Made by a program: the position numbers and the translations under genes
DNA from: Anaerolineaceae bacterium
GTDB taxonomy: Bacteria > Chloroflexota > Anaerolineae > Anaerolineales > Anaerolineaceae
DNA: 64,000 bases
Assembly (NCBI GenBank): GCA_012839565.1
Contig: DUMZ01000019.1
Coordinates: 1-64,000 of the forward strand
Direction of reading: 5' to 3'
Shown: piece by piece, positions 40,331 through 48,755 of the stretch
Position numbering within the stretch: the first letter of the stretch is position 1
Layout: every line of letters begins with the position of its first letter
The notes under the pieces: model-generated
The model's input: the letters and a program-made list of their open reading frames with translations, nothing else
Database searches by the model: none
Told to the model about the DNA's origin: nothing

Positions 40331-42175
40331 TTATGGGACAACTGGTTTCAGTTCCGATAAAAGTTCATAACGAATTAGCTCCGTTAAGTCAAGATCAGGC
40401 GAAGCCAACCATACACGTATTTGTGGCATCAAAGGCACCGCTGGGACGTGTTGAATCATCATTTCATCTGAATTCCCGTTCATGCAGCCATAGTTAAAGG
40501 TCTCGTCATTTAATCCGGCAATGTTGGTGCCGATCCAATGCGTGCTTGGACCTGGTATTTGTCCGCTGGTGTAAAGTTCGCATAGCGGAAAAGGCAACTT
40601 ACCCCAATTAACAAGCGCCATGTCAAACTGGCGCCCAAACAGCACACCATCTGGTCCGGGCGCGTAAAGCTCTTCAGCAGGCAAGCTGGTGTGCGTTACC
40701 GCAATGCCACAATCTGCCAGGTTTTGCACGATAAGGTTCGCCATGGACTGACTTTGCGCGCTTTGCCCGGTCAAAAGGTTTATTCTGAAAGGCGTCCCGT
40801 CTTCAACATTTGGCACTCCATCTGCCACCCGTACACCATCAGACCCATCCCGAATCACCCAGCCTAAATCCGTCAATCTGCCTTTAGCGTCAGTCCAGAC
40901 AACCGGTGGGACGAATGGCTGTGTATCCATAGCTAATTGCCAGCTATGGGCAATCCAGTCACGGTTAAATATACTTGTAGCAATATCGAATGTTGCCAGA
41001 CAGCCAGCAACCGCTTGTCTTACTTGTGGTGTGCCGAAATAATCTTGCCGGACGACTGTGGCAGAATCAAAGCCTACATCATAACTTGCTGGCCTAATGC
41101 CAAAGACAAGCTGTCCAACTGGTTCAAAATCTTCAATCACAAGCTGGTATTTCGTCGCCAAGTCGTATAAACGGGCTTCATCCAGGCTTTCCAGCTGGTA
41201 GCTTTTGTCAAGTATTTGGCACTCACCCTGTTCAAGCTTTGTTAGCGCCTCTTCAGCATCGGGAACAATGACAAAGTTAAGAAACTCAAAGCCATTCTGG
41301 TGCGCAGCGACATGAATATAGTTTGGGTTTCTTTCAAAATTAAGCTGTGCGCCTTTTTGCCAGTCCGTTATGCGCCAGGCACCCCAGCCAGGTGGTGTTA
41401 GCGTTGCCATAGGGTGATCCAGAAGGTCTTCATCTGGTAAGATTTCAAAGAGATGCGCCGGCAAAGGTTGCCAGAAAAACGCCATAGGGTCGCTGGCAAC
41501 AAAACCAGGTATGCCAGTCCACTTGAGCGTTTGTTCATCAAGAGCTTCAAGCTTATCCGTGCGCTCAAGCGCCCACTGATAAGCCGGCAATTCAAGACGA
41601 CGCAAAAGGTGATAAGTATAAAGCAGGTCATGCGCGGTCAGTGGCGTGCCATCTGACCACAATTGCTCGTCATACAGCCTATATATAATAGTAGAGCGTT
41701 GCATATCAAGCGCGAGATCTGTATCCCACGCAGTGACTTCAGGCTGCCCTGTGGCATAAACCTGGGTTCCTTTTCTGAGTACTTGCACAGTACCATCAGC
41801 AGTCAAAACCGTCATGCCCTCTTCTGGCGAAACGGTTTCCTGGCTAATGTCAGGTACAGACTGTAACAAGGTGCTCCCATCGTGAAAGCCATAAAGCGCG
41901 GTAAAAACACTTTGTTTGCTTAAAGAATTTCGCCCGTCATAACGATACAAGCTGGATGGCTCATTAGCAATGCAGACATTCAGCACTTTCGGGCGTTCTG
42001 TCGCGGGAGAAGCTGTCGCAGCAGGAGCTTCAGTTGACGGTAAATCCTGGGTCTCAGAGGCTGGGTCTGGCGTTTGTTCCGGTTTTGGCTCACAAGCTAT
42101 CAAAGTTGGCACCAGTACCAGACTAAGCGCGATAAAAAGAAATAATACCTTTATAGAAGGACTAATCTTCATCAT
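40331..42175 (-). CDS. Orphan family-5 solute-binding lipoprotein
   Basis: 614 residues if it starts at the ATG pair at 42175/42172, preceded by GAGGAGG; the longer frame upstream lies inside rsgA and is rejected. Signal with lipobox LIAC (Cys about 29) and a Pro/Ala/Thr linker. Family-5 landmarks occur in the usual order: VLNVCIANEPSSLYRY, LWSDGTPLTAHDLLYTYHLL, GWGAWRITDWQKG, then VRQAVAGCLATFD. An extra segment near 95-150 is inserted before the first landmark strand. No permease or ATPase genes lie next to it, so it may feed one of the nearby Opp systems or act as a sensor. It overlaps rsgA by 14 bases. Confidence 0.86.
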   Translation of the reverse strand: MMKISPSIKVLFLFIALSLVLVPTLIACEPKPEQTPDPASETQDLPSTEAPAATASPATERPKVLNVCIANEPSSLYRYDGRNSLSKQSVFTALYGFHDGSTLLQSVPDISQETVSPEEGMTVLTADGTVQVLRKGTQVYATGQPEVTAWDTDLALDMQRSTIIYRLYDEQLWSDGTPLTAHDLLYTYHLLRRLELPAYQWALERTDKLEALDEQTLKWTGIPGFVASDPMAFFWQPLPAHLFEILPDEDLLDHPMATLTPPGWGAWRITDWQKGAQLNFERNPNYIHVAAHQNGFEFLNFVIVPDAEEALTKLEQGECQILDKSYQLESLDEARLYDLATKYQLVIEDFEPVGQLVFGIRPASYDVGFDSATVVRQDYFGTPQVRQAVAGCLATFDIATSIFNRDWIAHSWQLAMDTQPFVPPVVWTDAKGRLTDLGWVIRDGSDGVRVADGVPNVEDGTPFRINLLTGQSAQSQSMANLIVQNLADCGIAVTHTSLPAEELYAPGPDGVLFGRQFDMALVNWGKLPFPLCELYTSGQIPGPSTHWIGTNIAGLNDETFNYGCMNGNSDEMMIQHVPAVPLMPQIRVWLASPDLDLTELIRYELLSELKPVVP

Positions 42176-43118
42176 CGTCCTCCTCAAAATAATCATCCTG
42201 GGCTTGACCAAAGCGCAAACGCAAATAGGAGTCATAGCGGTGGGGGTGAATTTTTCCGGTCTCACTGGCTTCGCGTACCGCACAGCCAGGTTCATGGCTG
42301 TGAGTGCAGTCATTGAACTGACAATAAGGCACCAAAGGCGCAATCTCGATGAAATAAGCATCCAACTCTTCGCCTTCAATATCCCACAGGGCAACGGTGC
42401 GCAAGCCGGGCACATCTGCGATGTAGCCACCTTCAGGCAAGGGTATCAACTGGCGTACCTGCGTGGTATGTTTTCCTTTGCCCACACCTGCCTGACTCAC
42501 CTCGCCAACTTCCAGGTTCACGCCGGGGATAGTCGCATTAATTAAACTGCTCTTGCCGACGCCACTTGGGCCCGCCAGGGTGCTAATCTTACCGGCAAAG
42601 CGTTCGCGCAAAATTTCAGTGCCCTCGCCAGTATTAGCACTGGCATAAATGACTTCATAGCCAATATCTTCGTAAAGCCCAAAAATCTCTTTAGCCGCTT
42701 CAAGTCCGATAAGATCAACTTTGTTGACAACAACCAAAGCTGGGATATGTGCCCGTTCAGCCACGACCAAAAAACGGTCCAGCATCCTAAGACGCGGTTC
42801 GGGGTTAGCAGCAGCAAAAACAAAAAAGGCCTGGTCGGGGTTGGCTAAAATAATTTGCTGATAGTCATAATTGACGCCAGAGAGTTTTCTTGAGAGCACG
42901 CTATGTCGGGGCAGAACCTCGTCGATACGCCCCGTGCCATCTGTCTGGGGAGCAACCATTACCTGATCGCCCACCGCTACCAAATCACCTTCAGCACGCC
43001 CACGACGCAAGCGCCCACGCACCCGACATGCATAGTCGCCCTGCGAAGTGCGCACTGTCATCCAGCCAGCTTGCGATCGAATCACTAAACCTTGCAGCAA
43101 TTCTTGCATCTCGCTCAA
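42162..43118 (-). CDS. rsgA: Ribosome small-subunit-dependent GTPase A
   Basis: 318 residues. Assists late 30S maturation. The GTPase motifs are in the circularly permuted order expected for this family: G4 NKVD (132-135), P-loop GPSGVGKS (183-190), G3 DVPG (235-238). An N-terminal OB-fold is followed by a zinc site C266-x4-C271-x-H273-x5-C279. The C-terminus ends in an acidic tail (EEDDDED), longer than in many relatives. It starts 3 bases after the stop of the penicillin-binding protein gene. Confidence 0.96.
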   Translation of the reverse strand: MSEMQELLQGLVIRSQAGWMTVRTSQGDYACRVRGRLRRGRAEGDLVAVGDQVMVAPQTDGTGRIDEVLPRHSVLSRKLSGVNYDYQQIILANPDQAFFVFAAANPEPRLRMLDRFLVVAERAHIPALVVVNKVDLIGLEAAKEIFGLYEDIGYEVIYASANTGEGTEILRERFAGKISTLAGPSGVGKSSLINATIPGVNLEVGEVSQAGVGKGKHTTQVRQLIPLPEGGYIADVPGLRTVALWDIEGEELDAYFIEIAPLVPYCQFNDCTHSHEPGCAVREASETGKIHPHRYDSYLRLRFGQAQDDYFEEDDDED

Positions 43119-43121
43119 GGT

Positions 43122-45311
43122 CTATTCCTCTTCTTCCAGGGGCTGATAAGGGCTTTTTTCCCAGGGCATTGTGCCACCGGGCTCTTCAGCATCGGAATAA
43201 TATAAGGAAATAGCCCGCCTAAACAAAGGGGCCGCCATTTCAGAGCCTTCGCCACCATATTCCAGTATGACTGCCACAGCGATGTCTGGCTTATCAGGGT
43301 CTTCATTAAAGGTATAGCCAAAAAACCAGGCATGGGGTTTACCCAAAGCAGTTTCGGCAGTTCCAGTTTTACCAGCAATATTGCCACTAAAACGCGAAAA
43401 CTGGAAATTTGCTGTTCCTCTGGGATTGCGAATAACTTGAACCATACCTTCTTGCACTGCTGCCAGGTTTTCCGGCAAAGTATCAATATGGCGAATGAGA
43501 TCCGGTTCTGTGAATTGATAAACTGGTTCTTCACCCATAAATCCGATACGCTCGATAACAGTCGGACGATGTAAATAGCCACCATTACCTATCGCCGCGG
43601 CGAGATTAGCCGCTTGCAAAGCACTCACTTGCAAAGTGCTTTGCCCAATTGCCATTTGGAAGTAATCAAACGCATTATCAGGGTAGTTGACCGCACCAGC
43701 AAATTCTTCGATTTCGATTCCTGTAAGCGTGCCCAATCCGTAGGCAAGGGCTTCATCAGGAATAGATGTCGTATAGCCATCATTCCATAGGGTGAGCCCA
43801 ATGTGCCAGAACCACGGGTTGCACGAACGCATCAAGCCCTCCACAAGCGTTAAATCTCCATCGGCACTAAAACCTCTCTTGTAAGTCCAGTTTTCGCCTA
43901 CCCAACCATCATACTCAGTCCAAAGGTTGTCGCATGAATAAACACGGTCGGGAGTGAAAACGCCAGTTTCGAGTGCGGATATCATCGAAATAACCTTAAA
44001 AATCGAACCGGGCGCGTAAACGCCTTGGGCAGCCCGGTTATACAAAGGCTGTCGCACGTTCTGAATGAGATTCGATACTTCATAATGGGTGTGGATAAGC
44101 GGATTGAAAATGTTGGGGTCAAAGCCAGGGCTTGAAACCATCGCCAAGACCTTACTGGTATCACGCTCAAGCACCACGACCGCACCAACCCTGTCGCCCA
44201 TTGACCGTTGCAACCAATACTGCAAACGACTGTCAATGGTGGTTGTAATGGATTGCGCTGGCTCAGCTTCAGTTGAAGCCAGCTTGGTTACAATCCCGCC
44301 TTCTTTGTTTTTCACATAAAGATCCGCGCCACGTTTGCCCGCGAGATACTTTTCACCCCAACGCTCAAGACCACTTGCGCCAACAGTTTCATCAATTTTG
44401 TAACCCAAACGCTGATAACGCTCCTGGTCTTCTGCAGAAATTCCCAGCATATAGCCCGTAACGTGTGGGGCAATGCCATTATCATAATAAAAACGCGATT
44501 TAAATGGTTGCAAGTAAAGCCCATCAAAACGTTCAATTCGCGAACTGTTTTCCGCAGCAACTTCAGCTGAAATATCACCGATTACTACCGACCAGTTTGA
44601 CTGAGCGTAAGCATATTTGAGTCGCACTGCATCTTCAGTTTGGTTAGTCAGCTCTGCTAAAAAGCTCACCAAATTGTCTTCCTGGGCCGGATTAATCTTG
44701 CCGGGTATGATCGTTAATGATGCCGCGTCGGTATATGCCACCAGCGGATAGTTATTTGAAGCATCCGATGAATAGATATTACCCCGGGTTGGAATGGTAA
44801 GCACCAGCTCAAGATAGTTACCGTCCGCAAGCTCAGGCAACATCATGGAAGGGTCCCAGTTGATTTTCCATTCCCCGCCTTCAAGTTGCAAATTCATCAG
44901 GGTGTCGCGCTCCAATGTGCCAATTAGGTTGGTTTCGTAGCTAATGTGATAACTCACTTGGGCGGCATTGGTGCTGAGCAGATTCGACAGGATTTGAAAA
45001 TCAACTGATTTCATGGTCAGGTCAGTAGCTGTTTTCTTGTGGCGGGCAATGAAGTCCTCAAGACTGTAAGCAGACTTGGCAGGAATGGTCAAAAACTCAT
45101 ACATCCTGTTGTAGTCTTCAATTTTCCAGTTTTGAAAATAGTTTGCTGCCAAAGCTTCAGCATCGGGCAGTTCCTCCCGCGATACCGATGGGCTTGGTAA
45201 AGTCGCAGTCACTTGTGGTGTTGGCGTTTCGGTGTTTTTAGTTATCGGATCACACGCGCTAAGCAATAAGCTAAAGATGACAAAGATAAGAATAAGTCGT
45301 TTCATAAGCAT
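43122..45311 (-). CDS. Class B penicillin-binding protein with MecA-type N-terminal domain, lipoprotein-like
   Basis: 729 residues. Cross-links peptidoglycan as a transpeptidase. The signal ends in LLLSAC (Cys20), a lipobox, so it is probably lipid-anchored and not held by a membrane helix. An NTF2-like domain of the MecA/PBP2a type follows (about 45-150, YFQNWKIEDYNRMYEFL), then the dimerisation region and the transpeptidase. Catalytic motifs are S436-I-F-K439, S496-C-N498 and K648-T-G650, all intact. Two in-frame ATGs (45311, 45305) are possible. It follows maf by 5 bases and precedes rsgA by 3. Confidence 0.93.
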   Translation of the reverse strand: MLMKRLILIFVIFSLLLSACDPITKNTETPTPQVTATLPSPSVSREELPDAEALAANYFQNWKIEDYNRMYEFLTIPAKSAYSLEDFIARHKKTATDLTMKSVDFQILSNLLSTNAAQVSYHISYETNLIGTLERDTLMNLQLEGGEWKINWDPSMMLPELADGNYLELVLTIPTRGNIYSSDASNNYPLVAYTDAASLTIIPGKINPAQEDNLVSFLAELTNQTEDAVRLKYAYAQSNWSVVIGDISAEVAAENSSRIERFDGLYLQPFKSRFYYDNGIAPHVTGYMLGISAEDQERYQRLGYKIDETVGASGLERWGEKYLAGKRGADLYVKNKEGGIVTKLASTEAEPAQSITTTIDSRLQYWLQRSMGDRVGAVVVLERDTSKVLAMVSSPGFDPNIFNPLIHTHYEVSNLIQNVRQPLYNRAAQGVYAPGSIFKVISMISALETGVFTPDRVYSCDNLWTEYDGWVGENWTYKRGFSADGDLTLVEGLMRSCNPWFWHIGLTLWNDGYTTSIPDEALAYGLGTLTGIEIEEFAGAVNYPDNAFDYFQMAIGQSTLQVSALQAANLAAAIGNGGYLHRPTVIERIGFMGEEPVYQFTEPDLIRHIDTLPENLAAVQEGMVQVIRNPRGTANFQFSRFSGNIAGKTGTAETALGKPHAWFFGYTFNEDPDKPDIAVAVILEYGGEGSEMAAPLFRRAISLYYSDAEEPGGTMPWEKSPYQPLEEEE

Positions 45312-45316
45312 TAACC

Positions 45317-45988
45317 TTACACTTTCTGCAGAACCTTCTCATGCAGAACATCTGGATAGTAATTACAACTTGTGCCAGTATAAGCCTGGCAAGCTTCGGG
45401 CAGGTTCGCAGGAAGTGGCAAACCCTTTTCTTTAAACATGCGATAAAGCAAACAAAGTGGTAGACCCATCACATTTGCATAGCAGCCTTCAATGCGCTCA
45501 ACAGGATGAAAGTTGTCATCCTGGATGGCATAACCACCTGCTTTGTCGTGATAGGTGCCTTTATATATGTAGGCTTGCTGTTCTTCATCGCTCCACTGGC
45601 GCATGTGAACCGTGGTTTTGCACACTTCGCACCAGGAGTCCCCGCTTGAGACCTCAAACAGGTTTATAGCGGTATACACATCATGTGGTCTGCCACGCAA
45701 TGTGTCTAAAGTGCGTCTGGCATCTTCATCGTCGGCAGGCTTACCCAAAACCTTACCGTCAATCAGAACAATCGTATCCGCGGAGAATATGATTTCGCCC
45801 GGACTGGAAGCCACATTTTGGCCCTTTGCCACCGCCAGGGCGCGAACAAATTCCAGCGCGTATTGCTCACCCTTTTGCGGTTCAGGATAAGTCCCGGGAC
45901 GCAAGTCAAAAGGCAAGCCCAAAAGCGCCAAAAGTTCCCTGCGACGGGGCGAAGCGGATGCAAGTATCAGCTTTCTTTTTTCTTCCAT
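45317..45988 (-). CDS. maf: Maf-like nucleotide pyrophosphatase
   Basis: 223 residues from the ATG at 45988 (MEEKRKLILASASPRR); a start at 46009 would add 7 residues and neither has a clear ribosome site. Family motifs are LILASASPRRRELL, FSADTIVLIDGKVLGKP, VYTAINL and KAGGYAIQD. Maf proteins hydrolyse abnormal or canonical nucleoside triphosphates. The C-terminal 40 residues extend beyond the typical end and include three cysteines. It lies between rnz and the penicillin-binding protein gene. Confidence 0.92.
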   Translation of the reverse strand: MEEKRKLILASASPRRRELLALLGLPFDLRPGTYPEPQKGEQYALEFVRALAVAKGQNVASSPGEIIFSADTIVLIDGKVLGKPADDEDARRTLDTLRGRPHDVYTAINLFEVSSGDSWCEVCKTTVHMRQWSDEEQQAYIYKGTYHDKAGGYAIQDDNFHPVERIEGCYANVMGLPLCLLYRMFKEKGLPLPANLPEACQAYTGTSCNYYPDVLHEKVLQKV

Positions 45989-46046
45989 AATCGGATTTGA
46001 TTCTAACATGAATCACAAATGCGAAAATAGCAGCAATGCCAAATGG

Positions 46047-46970
46047 CTAATCTTCGCGCGCTTTAATCTGGAAGGTGTCAAAATCAGCCGCCAGATGTGT
46101 GTTCGGGAAAATCGCCTGTGCTTCAGCCAAAATGGCATCATCGCGATAGCGACGGGAAACATGGTTGAGAATGAGCATCTTCGCGTTAGCCTGTTTGGCC
46201 AGCTGTGCGCTCTGCTCCGCTGTGCTGTGACCAAACTTTTCTGCCATATCCAGTTCTTCAGTAAGATAAGTAGCTTCAGTTACGATAGCATCCGAGTCGC
46301 GCACATAATCAATCAGCTTGAACGGTTTACCCACGTCGCCAACAACAGACAGTTTCGTGCCCGGTCGCGCTTCACCCAAAACCATGTCGGGACTAATCAC
46401 CCGTCCATCCTGGAGTGTAATTTCCTTGCCTTGCACAAGGTCCTTGCGCCATGGACCGGGTGGAATATCAAGTCGTTCAGCGGCATCTGTCAGGAATGGG
46501 CGGTGCGGAAATTCTTCAAACACATAGCCCAGGGAAGAAGAACCCCGATGATCCACCGGAAAAGCTCTGATTTCAAATTTGTTTGTTCTAAAAATCGGAC
46601 CGGGTCTGACTTCAATTAAGTTGAGTGGCATTCCAGGTTCCTGCCCGCGCAAAACAACGCCATAAAGCAGGTCATGCACGCGGTCCAGGGTATGCTGTGT
46701 GCCATAAATATTGACTTCTTCAATTGCTTCCCAACGCATAAAAGTGGAAAGCAAACCTGCCAAACCCAGGATATGATCCAAATGCCCATGCGTGAGCAGA
46801 ATATGATTGAGACGTTTAAAACCGACACCGGAGCGCAGGATCTGGCGCTGGGTGCCTTCGCCACAATCTACCATAAAGCGATACTCGTCGTGCATCACCA
46901 CCAGCGACGACAAACCACGGCGAATTGAAGGCGCCGATGCAGAAGTGCCTAAAAATACAAGCTCAAACAA
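46047..46970 (-). CDS. rnz: Ribonuclease Z
   Basis: 307 residues, the short form. Cuts tRNA 3' trailers, which matters here because the three tRNA genes in the window lack an encoded CCA. The start FLGTSASAPSIRRGLSSLVV and the metal motif LTHGHLDHILGL are clear. Other zinc-site segments are ATYLTEELDMAEKFGHSTAEQSA and LNHVSRRY. The exosite-like arm is at about 150-170. Confidence 0.95.
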   Translation of the reverse strand: MFELVFLGTSASAPSIRRGLSSLVVMHDEYRFMVDCGEGTQRQILRSGVGFKRLNHILLTHGHLDHILGLAGLLSTFMRWEAIEEVNIYGTQHTLDRVHDLLYGVVLRGQEPGMPLNLIEVRPGPIFRTNKFEIRAFPVDHRGSSSLGYVFEEFPHRPFLTDAAERLDIPPGPWRKDLVQGKEITLQDGRVISPDMVLGEARPGTKLSVVGDVGKPFKLIDYVRDSDAIVTEATYLTEELDMAEKFGHSTAEQSAQLAKQANAKMLILNHVSRRYRDDAILAEAQAIFPNTHLAADFDTFQIKARED

Positions 46971-46986
46971 AGCTTAAGTCCTGTGA

Positions 46987-47184
46987 TTATCCCTTTTTAC
47001 CGGTCAGCTGTTGCATCACATTAAAAGCATTCAGTCCGGCTTTAAGACTGGCAGAGCCGGATAGTGGAAAACGTCCTTCGTTTTCTTCCATTTCTTTAAC
47101 GAGGTTTAATGCCACTTTTACACCGACAAGCGCTCCAATCAACGTTCCCGCGATGATGATTAAGGTTTTTCCGGTTTTGTTCAT
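46987..47184 (-). CDS. Small membrane-anchored protein
   Basis: 65 residues with one N-terminal glycine-rich helix (IIIAGTLIGALVGVKVALNL) and a soluble tail, resembling YtxH-type small envelope proteins in shape only. Its ATG overlaps the stop of the upstream gene by 4 bases. It is 16 bases from rnz, so it belongs to that unit. No function known. Confidence 0.68.
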   Translation of the reverse strand: MNKTGKTLIIIAGTLIGALVGVKVALNLVKEMEENEGRFPLSGSASLKAGLNAFNVMQQLTGKKG

Positions 47185-47651
47185 TTCTGCTTCCCTTCAG
47201 GTGAGATGTGAGATTTCATGCTTTCGCCAACTTGTTTTACTTTTGAGCCAAGTTCCTGGACAGTCATTACGGGTTCTACCGATGCATCCGCCACCGTGCG
47301 AACGCCTTCTTCGGCTTGTATAACACCACCCAAAGCGATTTTGCCATAATCTGGGAGTGTTTGGTTCAGCTTATACAAGCCATCAATTGTTTTAAACAAA
47401 ATATAGATGAGTAAAAACCCAACCAACAGTGCCAGAAACAAGACAATAATCAAGGTAATTTGCTCGGCTTTATAGCCAACGATTCCACTTGAGTCACTAA
47501 GCGCGGAAACGATGGCAAAAGCCAAGACAATCACGAGTAAAACACCAACAACGATAATCGGCAAAATAATCTGCTTAAAGCGTTGTTTCTTTTGGCGTTC
47601 TTGCGCTTCTGTATGTAAGCGTTCAACTTTTAATTTTATTTCATCGTCCAT
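47181..47651 (-). CDS. Small two-helix membrane protein
   Basis: 156 residues. A basic, helical N-terminus of about 28 residues is followed by two membrane helices (about 29-50 and 63-87). The tail has alanine-valine heptads (about 110-150) that may be amphipathic. It heads the unit leading to rnz and overlaps the next small gene. No family recognised. Confidence 0.7.
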   Translation of the reverse strand: MDDEIKLKVERLHTEAQERQKKQRFKQIILPIIVVGVLLVIVLAFAIVSALSDSSGIVGYKAEQITLIIVLFLALLVGFLLIYILFKTIDGLYKLNQTLPDYGKIALGGVIQAEEGVRTVADASVEPVMTVQELGSKVKQVGESMKSHISPEGKQK

Positions 47652-48088
47652 GCCATAATTCTAGCATGATATGCCTATGATTTCACGATTTTCTTCCTTT
47701 AAAAAATTGTCTTTTTGAATTTCACAAATTCTGGCACATTTCATGTATAATGTTATTAATAAAAATACACGAATGGGTTCTGTATCATAGCAGATGCCCA
47801 TGGCGACGAAATCGTATAACGATTTATTTGGCAGTTCAGACTGAGACAACGCTCAGTTAATGTTTTGGAAAAGAAATAAGCAAATGCTTGCGAAACCACG
47901 ATTGAGAATAAGATACCATTTAAAAGAAGGACATCTGGCATCTTCTTGATTCTTGGCTTGTGCTTTTACTTTATTGCTCCTTAAGGGCTTTTCGGTTCTA
48001 ATAAGCCCAAACTGCCAGTAAAACCGCAGTTATTATTGATATTTCATTTTCGTTGCCATGGGCGGAGACCCATGGCTGTTTGATTAAT
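47652..48088. other. 436-base gap with a -10 box and serial hairpins, possible small RNA
   Basis: No protein gene can be supported. On the plus strand a consensus -10 TATAAT stands at 47746-47751. It is followed by ATGGG/CCCAT (47773-47801), a perfect AAATCGT/ACGATTT stem with a 3-base loop (47809-47825) and ACTGAG/CTCAGT (47840-47857). GGGCTT/AAGCCC lies near 47985-48009, and a perfect GCCATGGG/CCCATGGC hairpin (48055-48076) sits 12 bases before recX. It does not match the tmRNA, SRP RNA or RNase P RNA signatures that I know. Confidence 0.5.
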
Positions 48089-48739
48089 ATGACGAAAGTG
48101 ATTACTGCGATTACCGCGCAAAAACGAAATACGCAACGGCTAAACATCAGTCTGGATGGCGAATATGCTTTTAGCCTTGACCGCCTGACTGCCGCATGGC
48201 TTAAAGTCGGTCGAAAGCTCAGCCCCGAAGAAATTGTTTCCTTGCAGGAAAAAGACGAGCAGGAAGTCGCTTTCAACCGCGCTTTGCGTTATCTCAGTTA
48301 TCGCGCCAGGTCTGAAGCTGAAATGCGCAAGTACCTTTCAGACAAAGGCTTTAGCGACCATGTTTCTCAAACAGTCATAGACCGTCTCAAAGATGAACGT
48401 CTCATCAACGACCCCCGCTTTGCCCAGGACTGGATTGACAACCGCGTGAGTTTTCGTCCGCGCAGTCAAACCCAGTTACGCTTTGAACTGCGCAACAAAG
48501 GCTTGTCCGAAGATCTCATTGAAGATGCCCTGCAAGAAGCTGATTTAGACGACATCGAACTCGCCTGTGTGGCGGGCAAAAAGCTGGTCGGCAGATATGC
48601 CAGGCTTGGCTGGCTTGATTTTCGCCAAAAGCTAGGCGCGGCACTGGCGCGACGTGGTTTCAGTTACGAAACCGTCCGCAGCGTAACCCGACAACTTTGG
48701 GACGAATGCCAAACACAGACCCCAGCTCGTGATCAATAA
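48089..48739 (+). CDS. recX: RecX regulatory protein
   Basis: 216 residues from the ATG at 48089. Modulates RecA filaments. The RecX landmarks are AFNRALRYLSYRARSEAEMRKYL, VIDRLKDERLINDPRFAQDWIDN, and the later helical repeats (LRFELRNKGLSEDLIEDAL; ARRGFSYETVRSV). A wing-like N-terminal region (KVITAITAQKRNTQRLNISL) is extra, as in many Gram-positive homologues. The start is uncertain: no clear ribosome site, and in-frame TTG codons lie upstream. It precedes rny by 16 bases. Confidence 0.9.
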   Translation: MTKVITAITAQKRNTQRLNISLDGEYAFSLDRLTAAWLKVGRKLSPEEIVSLQEKDEQEVAFNRALRYLSYRARSEAEMRKYLSDKGFSDHVSQTVIDRLKDERLINDPRFAQDWIDNRVSFRPRSQTQLRFELRNKGLSEDLIEDALQEADLDDIELACVAGKKLVGRYARLGWLDFRQKLGAALARRGFSYETVRSVTRQLWDECQTQTPARDQ

Positions 48740-48755
48740 TGGAGCACAGATAATA

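Noticed and set aside
42176..42430. N-terminal extension of the orphan binding-protein frame
   Set aside because: It lies in another frame of rsgA and has no signal peptide. The ATG pair at 42175 has a ribosome site and leads straight into a lipoprotein signal.
47661..47941. Two short open frames on the minus strand in the gap before recX
   Set aside because: They overlap each other, lack ribosome sites, and run across the hairpin-rich region. No family is recognisable.
47652..48088. tmRNA, SRP RNA or RNase P RNA in the gap before recX
   Set aside because: The conserved signatures that I know for these RNAs are not present on either strand.
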